The notes under the pieces: model-generated
Told to the model about the DNA's origin: nothing
Seen by the model: the letters and a program-made list of their open reading frames with translations, nothing else
Database searches by the model: none
Shown: one piece after another, positions 48,307-58,203 of the stretch
Layout: each line of letters begins with the position of its first letter
How positions within the stretch are numbered: the stretch's first letter is position 1
DNA from: Moesziomyces globuligerus
Lineage: Eukaryota; Basidiomycota; Ustilaginomycetes; Ustilaginales; Ustilaginaceae
DNA: 64,000 bases
Assembly: GCA_030849465.1 (NCBI GenBank)
Contig: JARVLF010000003.1
Location: 248,001-312,000, forward strand
Direction of reading: 5' to 3'
Program-made: the position numbers and the translations under genes

Positions 48307-51300
48307 ATGCCCAAGCTGATCCGCAAGGGTCAGCGCATCCTGCACAATCGATCACACAATCGCAACGCCGGCCCTACCCTGATACCCTCCACCAGCGCAG
48401 ACAGCGACCATCTACATGACCAACAAGACCCAGACCAGCCGCTGTTCCTAGGCAGGGCCTCGGCTACCCCTGCACCTACGGACACCGCCCACGCTGCATT
48501 CGACCCGACAGAGCTGCCTTCCGAAACCAGACGCAAGGCCGCTAGCCGCCGTGTCGCCGATGCGGTCGAAAATGCCAGACTTCGAAGCTTGGGTCGCACC
48601 GACCCCCCACGACCAGGCAACTCGGCCGTCAGCAGCAGCACCGCACGACTACCTTCAATTCAAACAGCTACTGATCTCAAGGAAGATAGCGACGGAGGAC
48701 TCGAAGATGATCCGCTACGCGCGTCTCCTTCCCTTACGCGCGGACAAAGCGACTCGACAGCGCCCATCAAGAAGGAGACCGAGGTGATCGAGATCAAGTC
48801 CGAAGACGACGATGATGGTGATGAAGACGATTTCCAGATCGTATCGCCTCCCCGAAAGGCTGCTGCGCTCCCACCATCACGGACCACGCCGGCCGCCCAA
48901 CCAAGCGGCATCCCACCAGCCCTCGAGCATCTTCCAACCACGCCGCCACGCACAGCTTCGGTCGCACCGATCAGCTCGACGTCTCGTGAAGCTCTCGTAG
49001 GCAGGCAGCCGTCCATCGCACCCTCCGACATAGCTCGAACAGCTTCGGAAGCACCTCAGCCACCCGAGAAGCCCGTGCTCGAGCGCACGGATCCATGGCC
49101 CGAGCACTTCCAGGAGCTCGAAAAGACCTTCCGCGCCATCAACACGGTCTACTCCTTCTGCTCGGCGCGCAAGCACATGGCCACCACCTACGACACCATC
49201 AAGAGCAGCGTCGAGGGCCTCACCAAAAAGCCGCTCCAGATCTTCGAGATCGCCCAGATCAAGAGCCTCTGCGGCGAGCTCATCCACTTTGCCTACGTCG
49301 AGCACGACATGCTCCAGGTCCACATGGACAGCCGCGCCAACGCCGAGGATCCCGCCAGCAACACGGTCCGAGGTCGCCAGAAGTCGCGCTCCCAGCTGCG
49401 CGACGAGCTGTACGAGCACGCGGCCCAGGCCATCTCGGAAGCCGATCCCTACGTCCCGGACGATCCCAATGCAGCCTCGGTCGCCGCCGCCGCCTGCGCG
49501 GTGGATGCAGCCGGATTCGATGCGACGGGAGGGGGGTTTCAGGACGTTGCGGACGCCCACGAACACGGTGGCCCACAGGGACCGCTGCTCCCGCCGGCGG
49601 AGCTCGAGGTGCAGCAGCTCCAGCAGAAGGGCAAGCAGCGCGCGCGCGACGAGTACGTGCTCCTCTTTGAGTTCAACGACGGCACCCTCAAGGGGCCCAA
49701 GGCGACGGCGCGCGGCGGACGTGCGGGCATGCGTCGCGGGCCGAACCGCAACCCGGTCGAGGCCCCGGGCAAGGCCAAGTTCAAGCGCAAGCTCAACTCG
49801 CTCCCCTCAACGGCGTCCATGATGAAGCTCATCAACAAGCGCAACTTCAAGTTCGAGCAGGCGGTGCTCGAGCTCCTGGCCGCATGCAAGGCCAAGGACG
49901 AGGATCCGGTGCAGCTGCTCATCGACGCTGCTCACGACCACGTCCCGCTCAACCCCGAGACTGCAGAGAGGACCGTCGGCGATACGCCGCAGAAGAAGCG
50001 CGTCCGCCTCGAGTTCCTCATGAAGAACCCCGAGCATCGCCCCGCCATCGCCGAGGTCATCGAAGAGATGAAGCTCGCGCCCTGGTGGAAGGACCAGATC
50101 GTGCCCGGCGGCCACAAGGTGTTCGACCAGCGGCCGGCCAAGATGGGCCAGCTCAATTACATGCTCTCGCAGGCGGTAGTCAACGCGCTCTATGCTACAC
50201 ACGGGATCGAGCAGCTCTATGCGCATCAGGCCGAGGCGCTCAACGCGCTGCACGAGCGCAAGAACGTCATCGTCTCGACCTCGACCTCGTCGGGAAAGTC
50301 GCTCATCTACCAGCTGCCCGTGCTCGGTGCGCTCGAGGAAGACGGCGATGCCACGGCCATGTTCATCTTTCCTACCAAGGCGCTGGCCCAGGACCAGCGG
50401 CGATCGCTGCAGGACCTCATCGCCAACTGCGAGGGTGTCGAGGGCGTCGTCGTCGCGACCTACGACGGCGATACGGACAAGCAGCTGCGCAAGGACATCC
50501 GCGAGCGCGCCAGCGTCATCTTCACCAATCCGGACATGCTGCATCAGAGCATCCTGCCGAGCGAGGATGTGTGGCGCCGCTTCCTGCGCAATCTGCGCTA
50601 TGTCGTGGTCGACGAGCTGCACATCTACAACGGCCTGTTTGGCGCCCACGTCAGCTTCATCATGCGTCGCCTCCGCCGCATCTGCAGCGCGCTCGGCAAT
50701 GCGCATGTGCAGTTTGTCAGCTGCAGCGCCACGGTCGCCAATCCGCGCGAGCACATGCAGACGCTGTTTGGCGTGCGCGAGGTGCACGTGGTCACCGAGG
50801 ACGGATCGCCAGCGGGTCGCAAGGAGTGGCTGGTGTGGAATCCGCCCTACATCGATGACTCGGACCCGGCTCAGGGCAGGGTCAGCTCGTACGCCGAGGT
50901 GAGCAAGGTGTTTCGGCATCTCATCCAGCGCGGCGTACGCACCATCATCTTCACAAAGGTGCGCCGCACGTGCGAGATCGTGATGCGCCAGGTGCGCAAC
51001 GACCTGCTGCTCGAAGACCGGCCGGACGTGGCGAGCAAGGTCATGTCGTACCGCTCCGGCTACTCGCCGCAGGATCGACGCAAGATCGAGCAGGACATGT
51101 TCAAGGGCCAGCTGCTCGGCATCGTGGCCACCTCGGCGCTCGAGCTGGGCATCGACATTGGCAGTCTGGATGCGGTCATCATGCTCGGTTTTCCGTACTC
51201 GATTTCGAGTCTGCGGCAGCAGGCCGGACGGGCGGGGAGGCGGCAGAAGGACTCGCTGGCCGTGCTCATCGGCGACCCCTGGCCGATGGACCAGCACTAC

Positions 51301-52695
51301 ATGCACTTCCCTGACGAGATCTTCCTGCAGCCGGATGCGGCGCTGTCGGTGGATCTGGGCAACGACTTTATCCTCGAGTCGCACCTGCAGTGTGCGGCCG
51401 AGGAGATGCCGATCACGCTCGAGGACGATGCGCAGTACTTTGGCGAGCATCTGGCGACGCTGTGCAAGACGCGGCTCGAGAGCGACGGCAGCGGCTACTT
51501 CTACTGCCGCGAGGAGCTGCGGCCGAACCCGGCGCGCGACGTGGCGATCCGCGGAGCGAGGCAGGAGAGCTACTGCTACATTGACGACACGCCCGGTCGC
51601 GCGGGCGGTGCGCAGGTGATGGAGGAGGTGGAGATGGAACGAGCGATCTTCGAGGCGTTTGAGGGCGCCGTGTTCATGCATCAGGGACTGTCGTACATCT
51701 GTCGGGAGATCGACCACGAGACGCGGATCGCACGCATGGTGCAGGCGGACGTCAACTACCACACGCGGCCGCGCGACCATACGGACACGGATGCGATGGA
51801 GACGTACCGCATCCGTCGGCTGCGCGAATCGCCCTACCTGGCGTACTACGGCAAGGTGACCATCGCCTCGTACGTCTGGGGCTACTTCAAGGTGGATCGA
51901 CGCGCCAACATCTTGGATGCGGTGGAGGTGGATTGTCCGCCGTTTGTGCGGCATACGCGTGGGTTGTGGATCGACGTGCCCACCTGGCTCGTCGACGCCA
52001 TGACGGAGAAGCGGATCAATGCAGCCGCGGCGATCCACGCCGCCGAACATGCGCTGCTCTCGCTCACGCCCATGTTTGTGGTCAGCATCGCGGGCGACGT
52101 GCGCACCGAGTGCAAGATCGCCGAAAAGGAGTATGCCGCCAAACCGTCGTCGCGCAAGCGGCCTGCGAGGCTCATCTTTTACGACATGCCCGGCCAGAAT
52201 GGCGGTGTGTGCGCAAAGGCGTTTGAGCATCTCGACGGGCTGATTCGTATCGCGATCAGCGTCATCGAGGCGTGTGCCTGCAACGAGGGCTGTCCCTCGT
52301 GCGTCACGAGCCAGACGTGCGCGCACGCCAACCTCGTCACGAGCAAGGTCGGGGCGCTCGCCGTGCTGCGTGGCATCGTAGGCCGCGAACCGTTCGATCC
52401 GGATCTCGAGCCGCAGAACGAACCGGGCATCGCACCGAGTCAGCTCGGAGAGAGGGAGGCCGTGCACGGCACGATCGCCGAGGCGGTGCCCGTGCGCGTG
52501 GCAAAGGAGCTCGGCGGAACGGTCGGCGTCGAAGACGTCCAGGAGACGCTCCCGCCGAGCTTGCAGGCGCTGACCGAGCGTGCGCTCCGTGCGGCCGCAC
52601 AGCGGGGTGAGGTGATGCCCGGCCCCTCGGGTGCGAATGGCATAGGGCCAGGAGGAGGATTCTTACCCGGCAAGAGCATGCTCTTCAACGAATAG
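48307..52695 (+). CDS. HRQ1: RecQ4-like 3'-5' DNA helicase Hrq1
   Basis: Single exon, 1,462 residues from ATG 48307 (MPKLIRKGQRILHN; context GACCATGC). An in-frame ATG at 48148 would add 53 residues of random appearance. The first about 500 residues are low complexity and acidic with a SUMO-like VIEIKSEDDDDGDEDDFQIV stretch. The helicase core shows Walker A STSTSSGKSLIYQL (about 660), FIFPTKALAQDQRRSL, the DEAH-type motif YVVVDELHIYNGLFGAHVSF (about 768), VQFVSCSATVANP, FTKVRRTCEIV, ATSALELGIDIGSLDAVIML and motif VI RQQAGRAGRRQKDS. The C-terminal DUF1998 region ends with the zinc ligands CACNEGCPSCVTSQTCAHAN. Hrq1 works in interstrand-crosslink repair and telomere maintenance. The full motif set looks active. 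Confidence 0.95.
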   Translation: MPKLIRKGQRILHNRSHNRNAGPTLIPSTSADSDHLHDQQDPDQPLFLGRASATPAPTDTAHAAFDPTELPSETRRKAASRRVADAVENARLRSLGRTDPPRPGNSAVSSSTARLPSIQTATDLKEDSDGGLEDDPLRASPSLTRGQSDSTAPIKKETEVIEIKSEDDDDGDEDDFQIVSPPRKAAALPPSRTTPAAQPSGIPPALEHLPTTPPRTASVAPISSTSREALVGRQPSIAPSDIARTASEAPQPPEKPVLERTDPWPEHFQELEKTFRAINTVYSFCSARKHMATTYDTIKSSVEGLTKKPLQIFEIAQIKSLCGELIHFAYVEHDMLQVHMDSRANAEDPASNTVRGRQKSRSQLRDELYEHAAQAISEADPYVPDDPNAASVAAAACAVDAAGFDATGGGFQDVADAHEHGGPQGPLLPPAELEVQQLQQKGKQRARDEYVLLFEFNDGTLKGPKATARGGRAGMRRGPNRNPVEAPGKAKFKRKLNSLPSTASMMKLINKRNFKFEQAVLELLAACKAKDEDPVQLLIDAAHDHVPLNPETAERTVGDTPQKKRVRLEFLMKNPEHRPAIAEVIEEMKLAPWWKDQIVPGGHKVFDQRPAKMGQLNYMLSQAVVNALYATHGIEQLYAHQAEALNALHERKNVIVSTSTSSGKSLIYQLPVLGALEEDGDATAMFIFPTKALAQDQRRSLQDLIANCEGVEGVVVATYDGDTDKQLRKDIRERASVIFTNPDMLHQSILPSEDVWRRFLRNLRYVVVDELHIYNGLFGAHVSFIMRRLRRICSALGNAHVQFVSCSATVANPREHMQTLFGVREVHVVTEDGSPAGRKEWLVWNPPYIDDSDPAQGRVSSYAEVSKVFRHLIQRGVRTIIFTKVRRTCEIVMRQVRNDLLLEDRPDVASKVMSYRSGYSPQDRRKIEQDMFKGQLLGIVATSALELGIDIGSLDAVIMLGFPYSISSLRQQAGRAGRRQKDSLAVLIGDPWPMDQHYMHFPDEIFLQPDAALSVDLGNDFILESHLQCAAEEMPITLEDDAQYFGEHLATLCKTRLESDGSGYFYCREELRPNPARDVAIRGARQESYCYIDDTPGRAGGAQVMEEVEMERAIFEAFEGAVFMHQGLSYICREIDHETRIARMVQADVNYHTRPRDHTDTDAMETYRIRRLRESPYLAYYGKVTIASYVWGYFKVDRRANILDAVEVDCPPFVRHTRGLWIDVPTWLVDAMTEKRINAAAAIHAAEHALLSLTPMFVVSIAGDVRTECKIAEKEYAAKPSSRKRPARLIFYDMPGQNGGVCAKAFEHLDGLIRIAISVIEACACNEGCPSCVTSQTCAHANLVTSKVGALAVLRGIVGREPFDPDLEPQNEPGIAPSQLGEREAVHGTIAEAVPVRVAKELGGTVGVEDVQETLPPSLQALTERALRAAAQRGEVMPGPSGANGIGPGGGFLPGKSMLFNE

Positions 52696-53409
52696 CACTC
52701 GCATATTTGGCAATCTATCCACAGTCGACATGTTCTAGTTTGTAGGGGTATGTTTTGCATTGCGGAGCAAGGCGGGAAGGATGTTACCCGACGAATGTGA
52801 CCGAGTGCACGTGGCGAGTTGAGGGTGCACGAGGTGTCTGTGCGGGATCCTTGCCAGCGGCCCAGCGTGCTTGCGCCCTTTCCCGAAGGCAAGGGCACTC
52901 GCTCGCGTGGACGTGGACAGAGGTGCCTGAGTCTTCCCGCTACTAAAAATTGATGGCAACCACATTGGTTCGGTTGTCAACAGAGTGTTAAGCGGGATAG
53001 TGTCTTGGGGGAGAGAGGGAACGGCAAGCGAAAAGGGGAAAAGGAGGCTGGGGACACGGACGAGGCACAGTCGATGGGCAGGATGAGTGTTGATTTGTGC
53101 GAATGCGCAGATGATGATGGTGACAAGAGAGGAAGAGAGGCAAGCGTTGGAGCTCGAGCTTTGTGCTTCTGCTTTTTTTTCTTCTTCTTCTCGCTCCTGG
53201 AAAGCGCTCGAGTGTGAGTTCCGGAATCCGAGCCTCAAGGCCAGCCCGGCCGATTTGGGCCGAGCGGCGCGGGAACGAGTCAGTGAGCTGGACCCTGAAC
53301 TGGCTCGCCAGCCACCCCACTCACCCACTTGGAAGTGGCAACGGATAGATACGCGAGCTTTGGAGGCGACGACTTGTTGGTTGCGCATCAACATCAAGGT
53401 CAACAGGCA
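52696..53409. other. Intergenic region, HRQ1 to methyltransferase gene
   Basis: 714 bp between tandem genes. Includes a T-rich stretch (53170-53192) and the leader of the methyltransferase gene. No gene recognised; the open frame reaches back to 53329 but only via a TTG. Confidence 0.5.
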
Positions 53410-54289
53410 ATGGCGCAGCAGTATCATGGCTCGGACAATGCCGAGGTGTATCGGAAGAATGCGTCGTTCGTCTACTCGAACGCCTACACGGCCGCGGTCG
53501 TCCAGCTCCTCGATCCCAAGCCCGGCGACCACATCATCGATCTAGGCTGCGGTACGTTCCCCCCATCCGTTTCTTATCCAGTATGAGCTTCACTGATACT
53601 ATGGTCTCGTAGGTAGTGGCGAGTTGACTCTGGAAGTGGCAGCGGCGATCGGTGCGACAGGCCGCGTCGTGGGGCTGGACGCGAGTGCCGACATGATCTC
53701 GCAAGCGCGCGCGCTGGTTGCGACTGCCACTGCGTCTCATGCGTCGATCGAAGTCGCCGTTCACGATGGACACGAAGCCTACGAGGGTGCGGCTGCGGAC
53801 AAGGTGTTGAGCAATGCGGCGCTGCACTGGATGAAGCGCTCGCCCGAGCGGGTGGCGACCAACGTCTACTCGATGCTCCGACCGGGCGGACGCTTCGCCG
53901 CCGAGTTTGGCGGCCACATGAACTGCGTCGGCGTGCGTGGCCAGCTGCACCGCTCGCTGCGCACGCGTGGGCTCGACGCCTCACGCTACGATCCCTGGTT
54001 CTTCCCCTCGGCCCAAGAGTACGCCGCGCTGCTCAAGAACGTCGGCTTCGAGGTCGTGTCGTGCGAGCTAGTGCCCCGCATCACACCGCTGCCCAAGGCC
54101 AGCGGGCTGAGAGGATGGCTGAAGACGTTCGCGGGACCGTTCCTCAACGCGATCGAGACGGACGAGGACAAGGAGGCGGTGGTCGGCGAGGTCGAGGATG
54201 CCCTCCGGCCCGATTGCTTCGATCCAGACAGCGGCATCTGGAGCGTCATGTACGTGCGCCTGCGTGTGCTCGCTCATAGACCGCAATGA
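53410..54289 (+). CDS. SAM-dependent methyltransferase (class I, trans-aconitate-methyltransferase-like)
   Basis: Two exons (53410-53551, 53613-54289; a 61-bp intron, the shortest in the window, donor GTACGT, acceptor GTAG) give 272 residues. The first in-frame ATG, giving MAQQYHGSDNAEVYRKNASF, was chosen; the frame is open further upstream but only through a non-ATG codon. Motif I is DHIIDLGCGSGELTLEVAAA, split by the intron inside Cys-Gly. Motif II-like VVGLDASADMISQARAL carries the acidic residue that binds the ribose. DKVLSNAALHWMKRSPERVA and MLRPGGRFAAEFGGHMN follow, and the C-terminal half has ASRYDPWFFPSAQEYAALLK, LKNVGFEVVSCELVPRITPL, and DALRPDCFDPDSGIWSVMYV. This resembles Tmt1/trans-aconitate methyltransferase-type type-11 enzymes; the actual substrate is unknown. 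Cytosolic. Confidence 0.85.
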
Positions 54290-54592
54290 GCAAGCACACT
54301 TGCAATCAGATCCAGCAGATCGCTAGGCTGTCGATCGATGTGTGAGAGCCACCACAAAGCGTAACGAAGCGGCGGCGGTGCGCGGCAAATTTCCCGGCGA
54401 CCTTCTCGCTTTTCTTAGGCGACGCGCCAGTCGGGTTTGTTCCGAGTTGTGTGCATGCTGAGCCGATTGCGCCGAGAAGAAAGTGAATTACAATTGGAGC
54501 AGCGCCGGCCAACGTTGGCCGAATCGCTTTGCCTTCTTGCCTTGCTCTCACCATCACATCTATACCTCTTTCTGCCAGGAAAAGCTTTCACG
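54290..54592. other. Intergenic region, methyltransferase to decarboxylase
   Basis: 303 bp between tandem genes. No TATA box or gene recognised. Confidence 0.45.
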
Positions 54593-56221
54593 ATGGCCGG
54601 TCACACTTCCGTCGACGCCACGCTCGGCGCCAACGCCAACGCCAAGGCGTCGTCCTCGCGCAGCCCGCTGCAGCTCGAGCCCGCCTCGAGCGAAGCGGCG
54701 CGGCTGCTGCCACAGGTGCTGCAGCTCGTGCAGAACTTCATCTCGTCCGGCGAGAAGCCAGAGACGTACGTCGCTCCCTGGGGCAGCATCCCCGACTTTC
54801 GCAGCGCCGTCTCGCTCGCGCTCCCCGATACCGTACCCACCCGGCACGACGGTCTGCCACACGACGCACCGCTGCTCGAGGCGGTCACGCTCGTCTTTGA
54901 CCACTCGGTCAACCCCTGGACGGGGCGCTTCTTGGACAAGCTCTATGCGGCCACCACGCCGGTCGGCATCGCGGCGGATCTGGTGCTGAGTGCGGTCAAT
55001 GCGAACGCACACGTCATGTCCGCCTCGCCCGTCCTCAGCCTCGCCGAGGAACGCTGCGTCCAGGGCCTCTGCGAGGTGTTTGGCTTCACAGACAAGAAGC
55101 CCGACGGCCTCACCATGCCAGGAGGCTCGGCGGCCAACACGCTGGCCGTGCAGACCGCGCTCGCCAACCTCTTCCCCCCCTTCAGGACACAGGGTCTGCT
55201 CGGTGTCATGCAGCATCTTACCGAGCAAGGGCGCGCACCCAGACCGCTCCTCTTCACCTCGTCCCAGTGCCACTACTCGCTGGACAAGGCGGCCATCTCG
55301 GCGGGACTCGGGCTCGAGTCGGTGGTCAAGGTCGCCTGCGATGCGACGGGGCGCATGTGCCCCAAGGCGCTCGAGCAGGCGCTTGCAGCGGCGGTGGACG
55401 AGGGCACGGGCACGCCGTTCCTCATCAACGCCACCTCCGGCACGACGGTGCTCGGCTCGTTCGATCCGCTGCCCGAACTCGCCGCCGCAGCACGCAAGTT
55501 TGGCTGCTGGCTCCACATCGATGCGTCCTGGGGTGGACCGATCGTGTTCAGCCACCGCGACGAGTACTCGGGCTTGATGGCAGGCAGCCAGCTCGCCGAC
55601 TCGATCACCATCAACCCGCACAAGCTGCTCAACGTGCCGCTCCAGTGCTCCTTCCTGCTGGTCCGCGACGCAGACACGCTCTCGGCCAACAGCCTCGATG
55701 CCGGCTACCTCTTTCACTCCAAAGACCGCCGCGAGAACGCCGCCATGAAGACCATGGGCTGCGGCCGCCGCGGCGACGCGCTCAAGTTCTGGCTCTACTG
55801 GATCCGATATGGCAAGCACGGCTTTGGCGTCCACGTCGACGCGGGCCTCCAGCTCGCCACTCGGCTCGTCGACTACATCCGCTCAAAGCCTCAGCTCGAG
55901 CTCGGCCCGCTCGCCGACCCGCTCTTCCTCCAGATCTGCTTCCGCCCCACCCAGCCCGGTACCGAGGCACAGCCCGCAAACGGTCTCGATCCGGAGCAGG
56001 TCCAGCTCCGCTCCAAGGGCACGCAGTTCGTACACGAGGAGCTCAAGCGCCGCCGCATGTTCGCCGTCGACTTTGCCCCGCTCCCCAACGGCATTGGCGA
56101 CTTCATCCGGCTCGTCGTGCATCCGCGCACCAGGATGGACGACCTCACCACGCTCGTAGACCAGGTCGCTGAGATCGGCCAGGCGTACTGGACGCAGGCG
56201 GCGGCGATCAGCAACATGTAG
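54593..56221 (+). CDS. Group II pyridoxal-phosphate decarboxylase (glutamate/cysteine-sulfinate-decarboxylase-like)
   Basis: Single exon, 542 residues, ATG 54593 (CACGATGG). It belongs to the PLP-dependent amino-acid decarboxylases. Blocks: LFDxx-type region DHSVNPWTGRFLDKLYAATT (98-120), PDGLTMPGGSAANTLAVQTA, SSQCHYSLDKAAISAGLGLE with the stacking His, PFLINATSGTTVLGSFDPLP, WLHIDASWGGPIVFSHRDEY with the Asp that pairs with the PLP ring nitrogen, and the Schiff-base Lys344 in TINPHKLLNVPLQCSFLLV. The C-terminal region DALKFWLYWIRYGKHGFGVH also matches. Overall it is closest to CSAD/GADL1 in layout, so the substrate could be glutamate, cysteine sulfinate or aspartate (a beta-alanine source). 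No targeting signal is seen. The catalytic set is complete. Confidence 0.9.
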   Translation: MAGHTSVDATLGANANAKASSSRSPLQLEPASSEAARLLPQVLQLVQNFISSGEKPETYVAPWGSIPDFRSAVSLALPDTVPTRHDGLPHDAPLLEAVTLVFDHSVNPWTGRFLDKLYAATTPVGIAADLVLSAVNANAHVMSASPVLSLAEERCVQGLCEVFGFTDKKPDGLTMPGGSAANTLAVQTALANLFPPFRTQGLLGVMQHLTEQGRAPRPLLFTSSQCHYSLDKAAISAGLGLESVVKVACDATGRMCPKALEQALAAAVDEGTGTPFLINATSGTTVLGSFDPLPELAAAARKFGCWLHIDASWGGPIVFSHRDEYSGLMAGSQLADSITINPHKLLNVPLQCSFLLVRDADTLSANSLDAGYLFHSKDRRENAAMKTMGCGRRGDALKFWLYWIRYGKHGFGVHVDAGLQLATRLVDYIRSKPQLELGPLADPLFLQICFRPTQPGTEAQPANGLDPEQVQLRSKGTQFVHEELKRRRMFAVDFAPLPNGIGDFIRLVVHPRTRMDDLTTLVDQVAEIGQAYWTQAAAISNM

Positions 56222-56533
56222 AGACCCGTGATGGTCAGAAGGCAAATGCTAAAACGTGCGCATAGACATGCCGTGTGTGGTTTGGACATGTCGTTGAGTC
56301 GTCTTGAGTTGGATGAGGAGCGCACGGGGCGATGCCCTCCACCCAGGTGCATGCATGCAAAGGCGCCTCGCCTGTGCTTTCCTAAAAAATCGCCAGTGCC
56401 TGGCTCGCGCGTGCCGTTTTTTTCGGACGGAGCGCCGTGTGAGCGCCTTGGGACGCGGTCGGATTGGCCAAAGCGCCTGTCGAAGCTCTCGTCTTGCCTC
56501 CTCGCCATCCGCATCGACGCCATCCAATCGACC
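56222..56533. other. Intergenic region, decarboxylase to RMD1-like gene
   Basis: 312 bp between tandem genes. The upstream frame of the next gene is open, but ATG 56534 fits best. Nothing else seen. Confidence 0.45.
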
Positions 56534-58077
56534 ATGTACCGCAGCACGCGCTCGACAAAGCAGTCGTCCAAGCTCAAGATCCTCCCCGAGGAGCCCGAGG
56601 ACAGCTCGACCGTCTCGCCCAGCGGCGGCGCTACGCCGCTCACCGCCTCCTCGCCCGTCATCGGCTCCGCCTCCACGCTCGCCTCGGCCAGCACGGGCGG
56701 CTACCGTCGCAATCCCACCTACGCCGAGCCGCCTGCCCCGTCGCTGACAGCCCCAGGAGCCAATTCGCCGCACCACTCGGTCGATGATGACGATAGCTCG
56801 TCCGACGATGCGGCCGAGGGCGAGGACGAAGAGGCGGTCGAGGTGTACAAGCAGCTCGCCCAGATCCCAGAGGGCACGATGCGTCGCGATGCTAGGAGGC
56901 TGACCAAACGCTCGCGCGCCAAGCTGCCACGCGTGACCGCCTATTCCACCGCAACCTCGTACCGCATGCGCGAACTCACAAAGTGGCTCAACGCACGTCG
57001 CTCCAGCCACCAGACCAACGTCATGACGTTTGACGAATGCGTCTACACCACCTACACCTACAAGCACGTCGACGAGGCGCGCGGACTCGTCTCCGCCCCT
57101 TCGCACGCCAACGGCGCGTCCGCGAAACACCACTCGGCCAGATCAAAAGACGCGCCCAAGACCGCCGATCTGCTCGGCATCCCCGAGCTCCACCAGGGCG
57201 CGACGCAGGATGGCGGCGCCTCGCACGGCACAGAGCGTCCCGAGGATGCAGAGGCGACGGCGGCGGCTGCGGCGGCGAAGCGCAAGCGCAGTCGGTTTGC
57301 GGTCGACGACGTGGTGCCCGAGCTGTTCATCATGGACTACGGCACCATTGTCATCTGGGGCATGAGTCTGGTCGAGGAGAAGCGGCTGCTGCGCGAGCTG
57401 CGTCGGTTCGAGGTGGAGAGGCTCGCATCCGAGGACGTCGAGTCGGAGGATCTGCACTGGTATCTGGCCGACTACTCGCGCATCTACAACGACGTGATCA
57501 CGCTGCGCCGCGGCTCGTCGTACATGACCAAGCTCTCGCTCTCGCACGCGCTCGCGCAGTCGACCAAGATCAGCTTCTTCGAAGGCATCATCGACAACAC
57601 GATCGAGAGCACCAAGGACATCCCGCAGAGCATCGCCGAGAGCGGCAAGATCGGCATGCCCCCCGCAGAGATCATGAAGCAGATCGGCCATCTCTTCATC
57701 CTCCGCATGAACATCCACCTCGTAGGCAGCATCGTCGACAGTCCAGAGATCTTTTGGAGACAGCCCGACTTGGAACCGCTCTACTCGGCCGCGAGATCGT
57801 ACCTCGAAATCCCCCAGCGCATCGATCTGTTGAATACGAGGGTAGAGGTGCTCCAGGACATGCTCCAGCTCCTCAAGGACCAGGTCACCTCCAGCCACTC
57901 GGAGTACCTCGAAATCGTCGTCATCCTCCTCATCATGCTCGAGTAAGTACACTGCGCCGACTCGACTCGTCGAGGCATGCCTCGCTAACCCTGATCCTCG
58001 CGCCTTGTTTTCTTGCCTTTTTGCGCAGAATCGTGCTCGGTGTGGCCACAATGCTCGTCGATCTGTACTTTGGCTAG
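56534..58077 (+). CDS. RMD1: Rmd1/DUF155-family membrane protein
   Basis: Two exons (56534-57942, 58029-58077; 86-bp intron, donor GTAAGT, acceptor GCAG) give 485 residues. The N-terminus is Ser/Pro-rich and acidic (DDDDSSSDDAAEGEDEEAVE). The conserved part starts with KLPRVTAYSTATSYRMRELT near residue 135. A variable loop follows (Ala-rich about 250), then VPELFIMDYGTIVIWGMSLV, LADYSRIYNDVITLRRGSSY, MTKLSLSHALAQSTKISFFE, and TRVEVLQDMLQLLKDQVTSS. The last membrane helix is assembled by splicing: LEIVVILLIMLEIVLGVATM, ending LVDLYFG. This is the layout of yeast Rmd1/Rmd8 and animal RMND1, DUF155 proteins used in mitochondrial translation or vacuolar/ER functions. No mitochondrial presequence is visible, so the Rmd1-like (non-mitochondrial) branch is more likely. 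Confidence 0.88.
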
Positions 58078-58203
58078 TGATGCCGTGCCACCTCGGAATC
58101 TCGATTGCGCACGCTGCTCTCATCGCCACCAAATGATCGGCCCGTGTGGGTATTCATGGATGTCTATGCTTGTATTCGATATGCAAAGCTGTGTGCGGGG
58201 TTT

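Noticed and set aside
49807..52467. 886-codon open frame on the minus strand
   Set aside because: It lies wholly antisense to the HRQ1 helicase, whose motifs are intact. Its composition is Arg/His/Ala/Val-rich as expected from GC-rich third positions read backwards.
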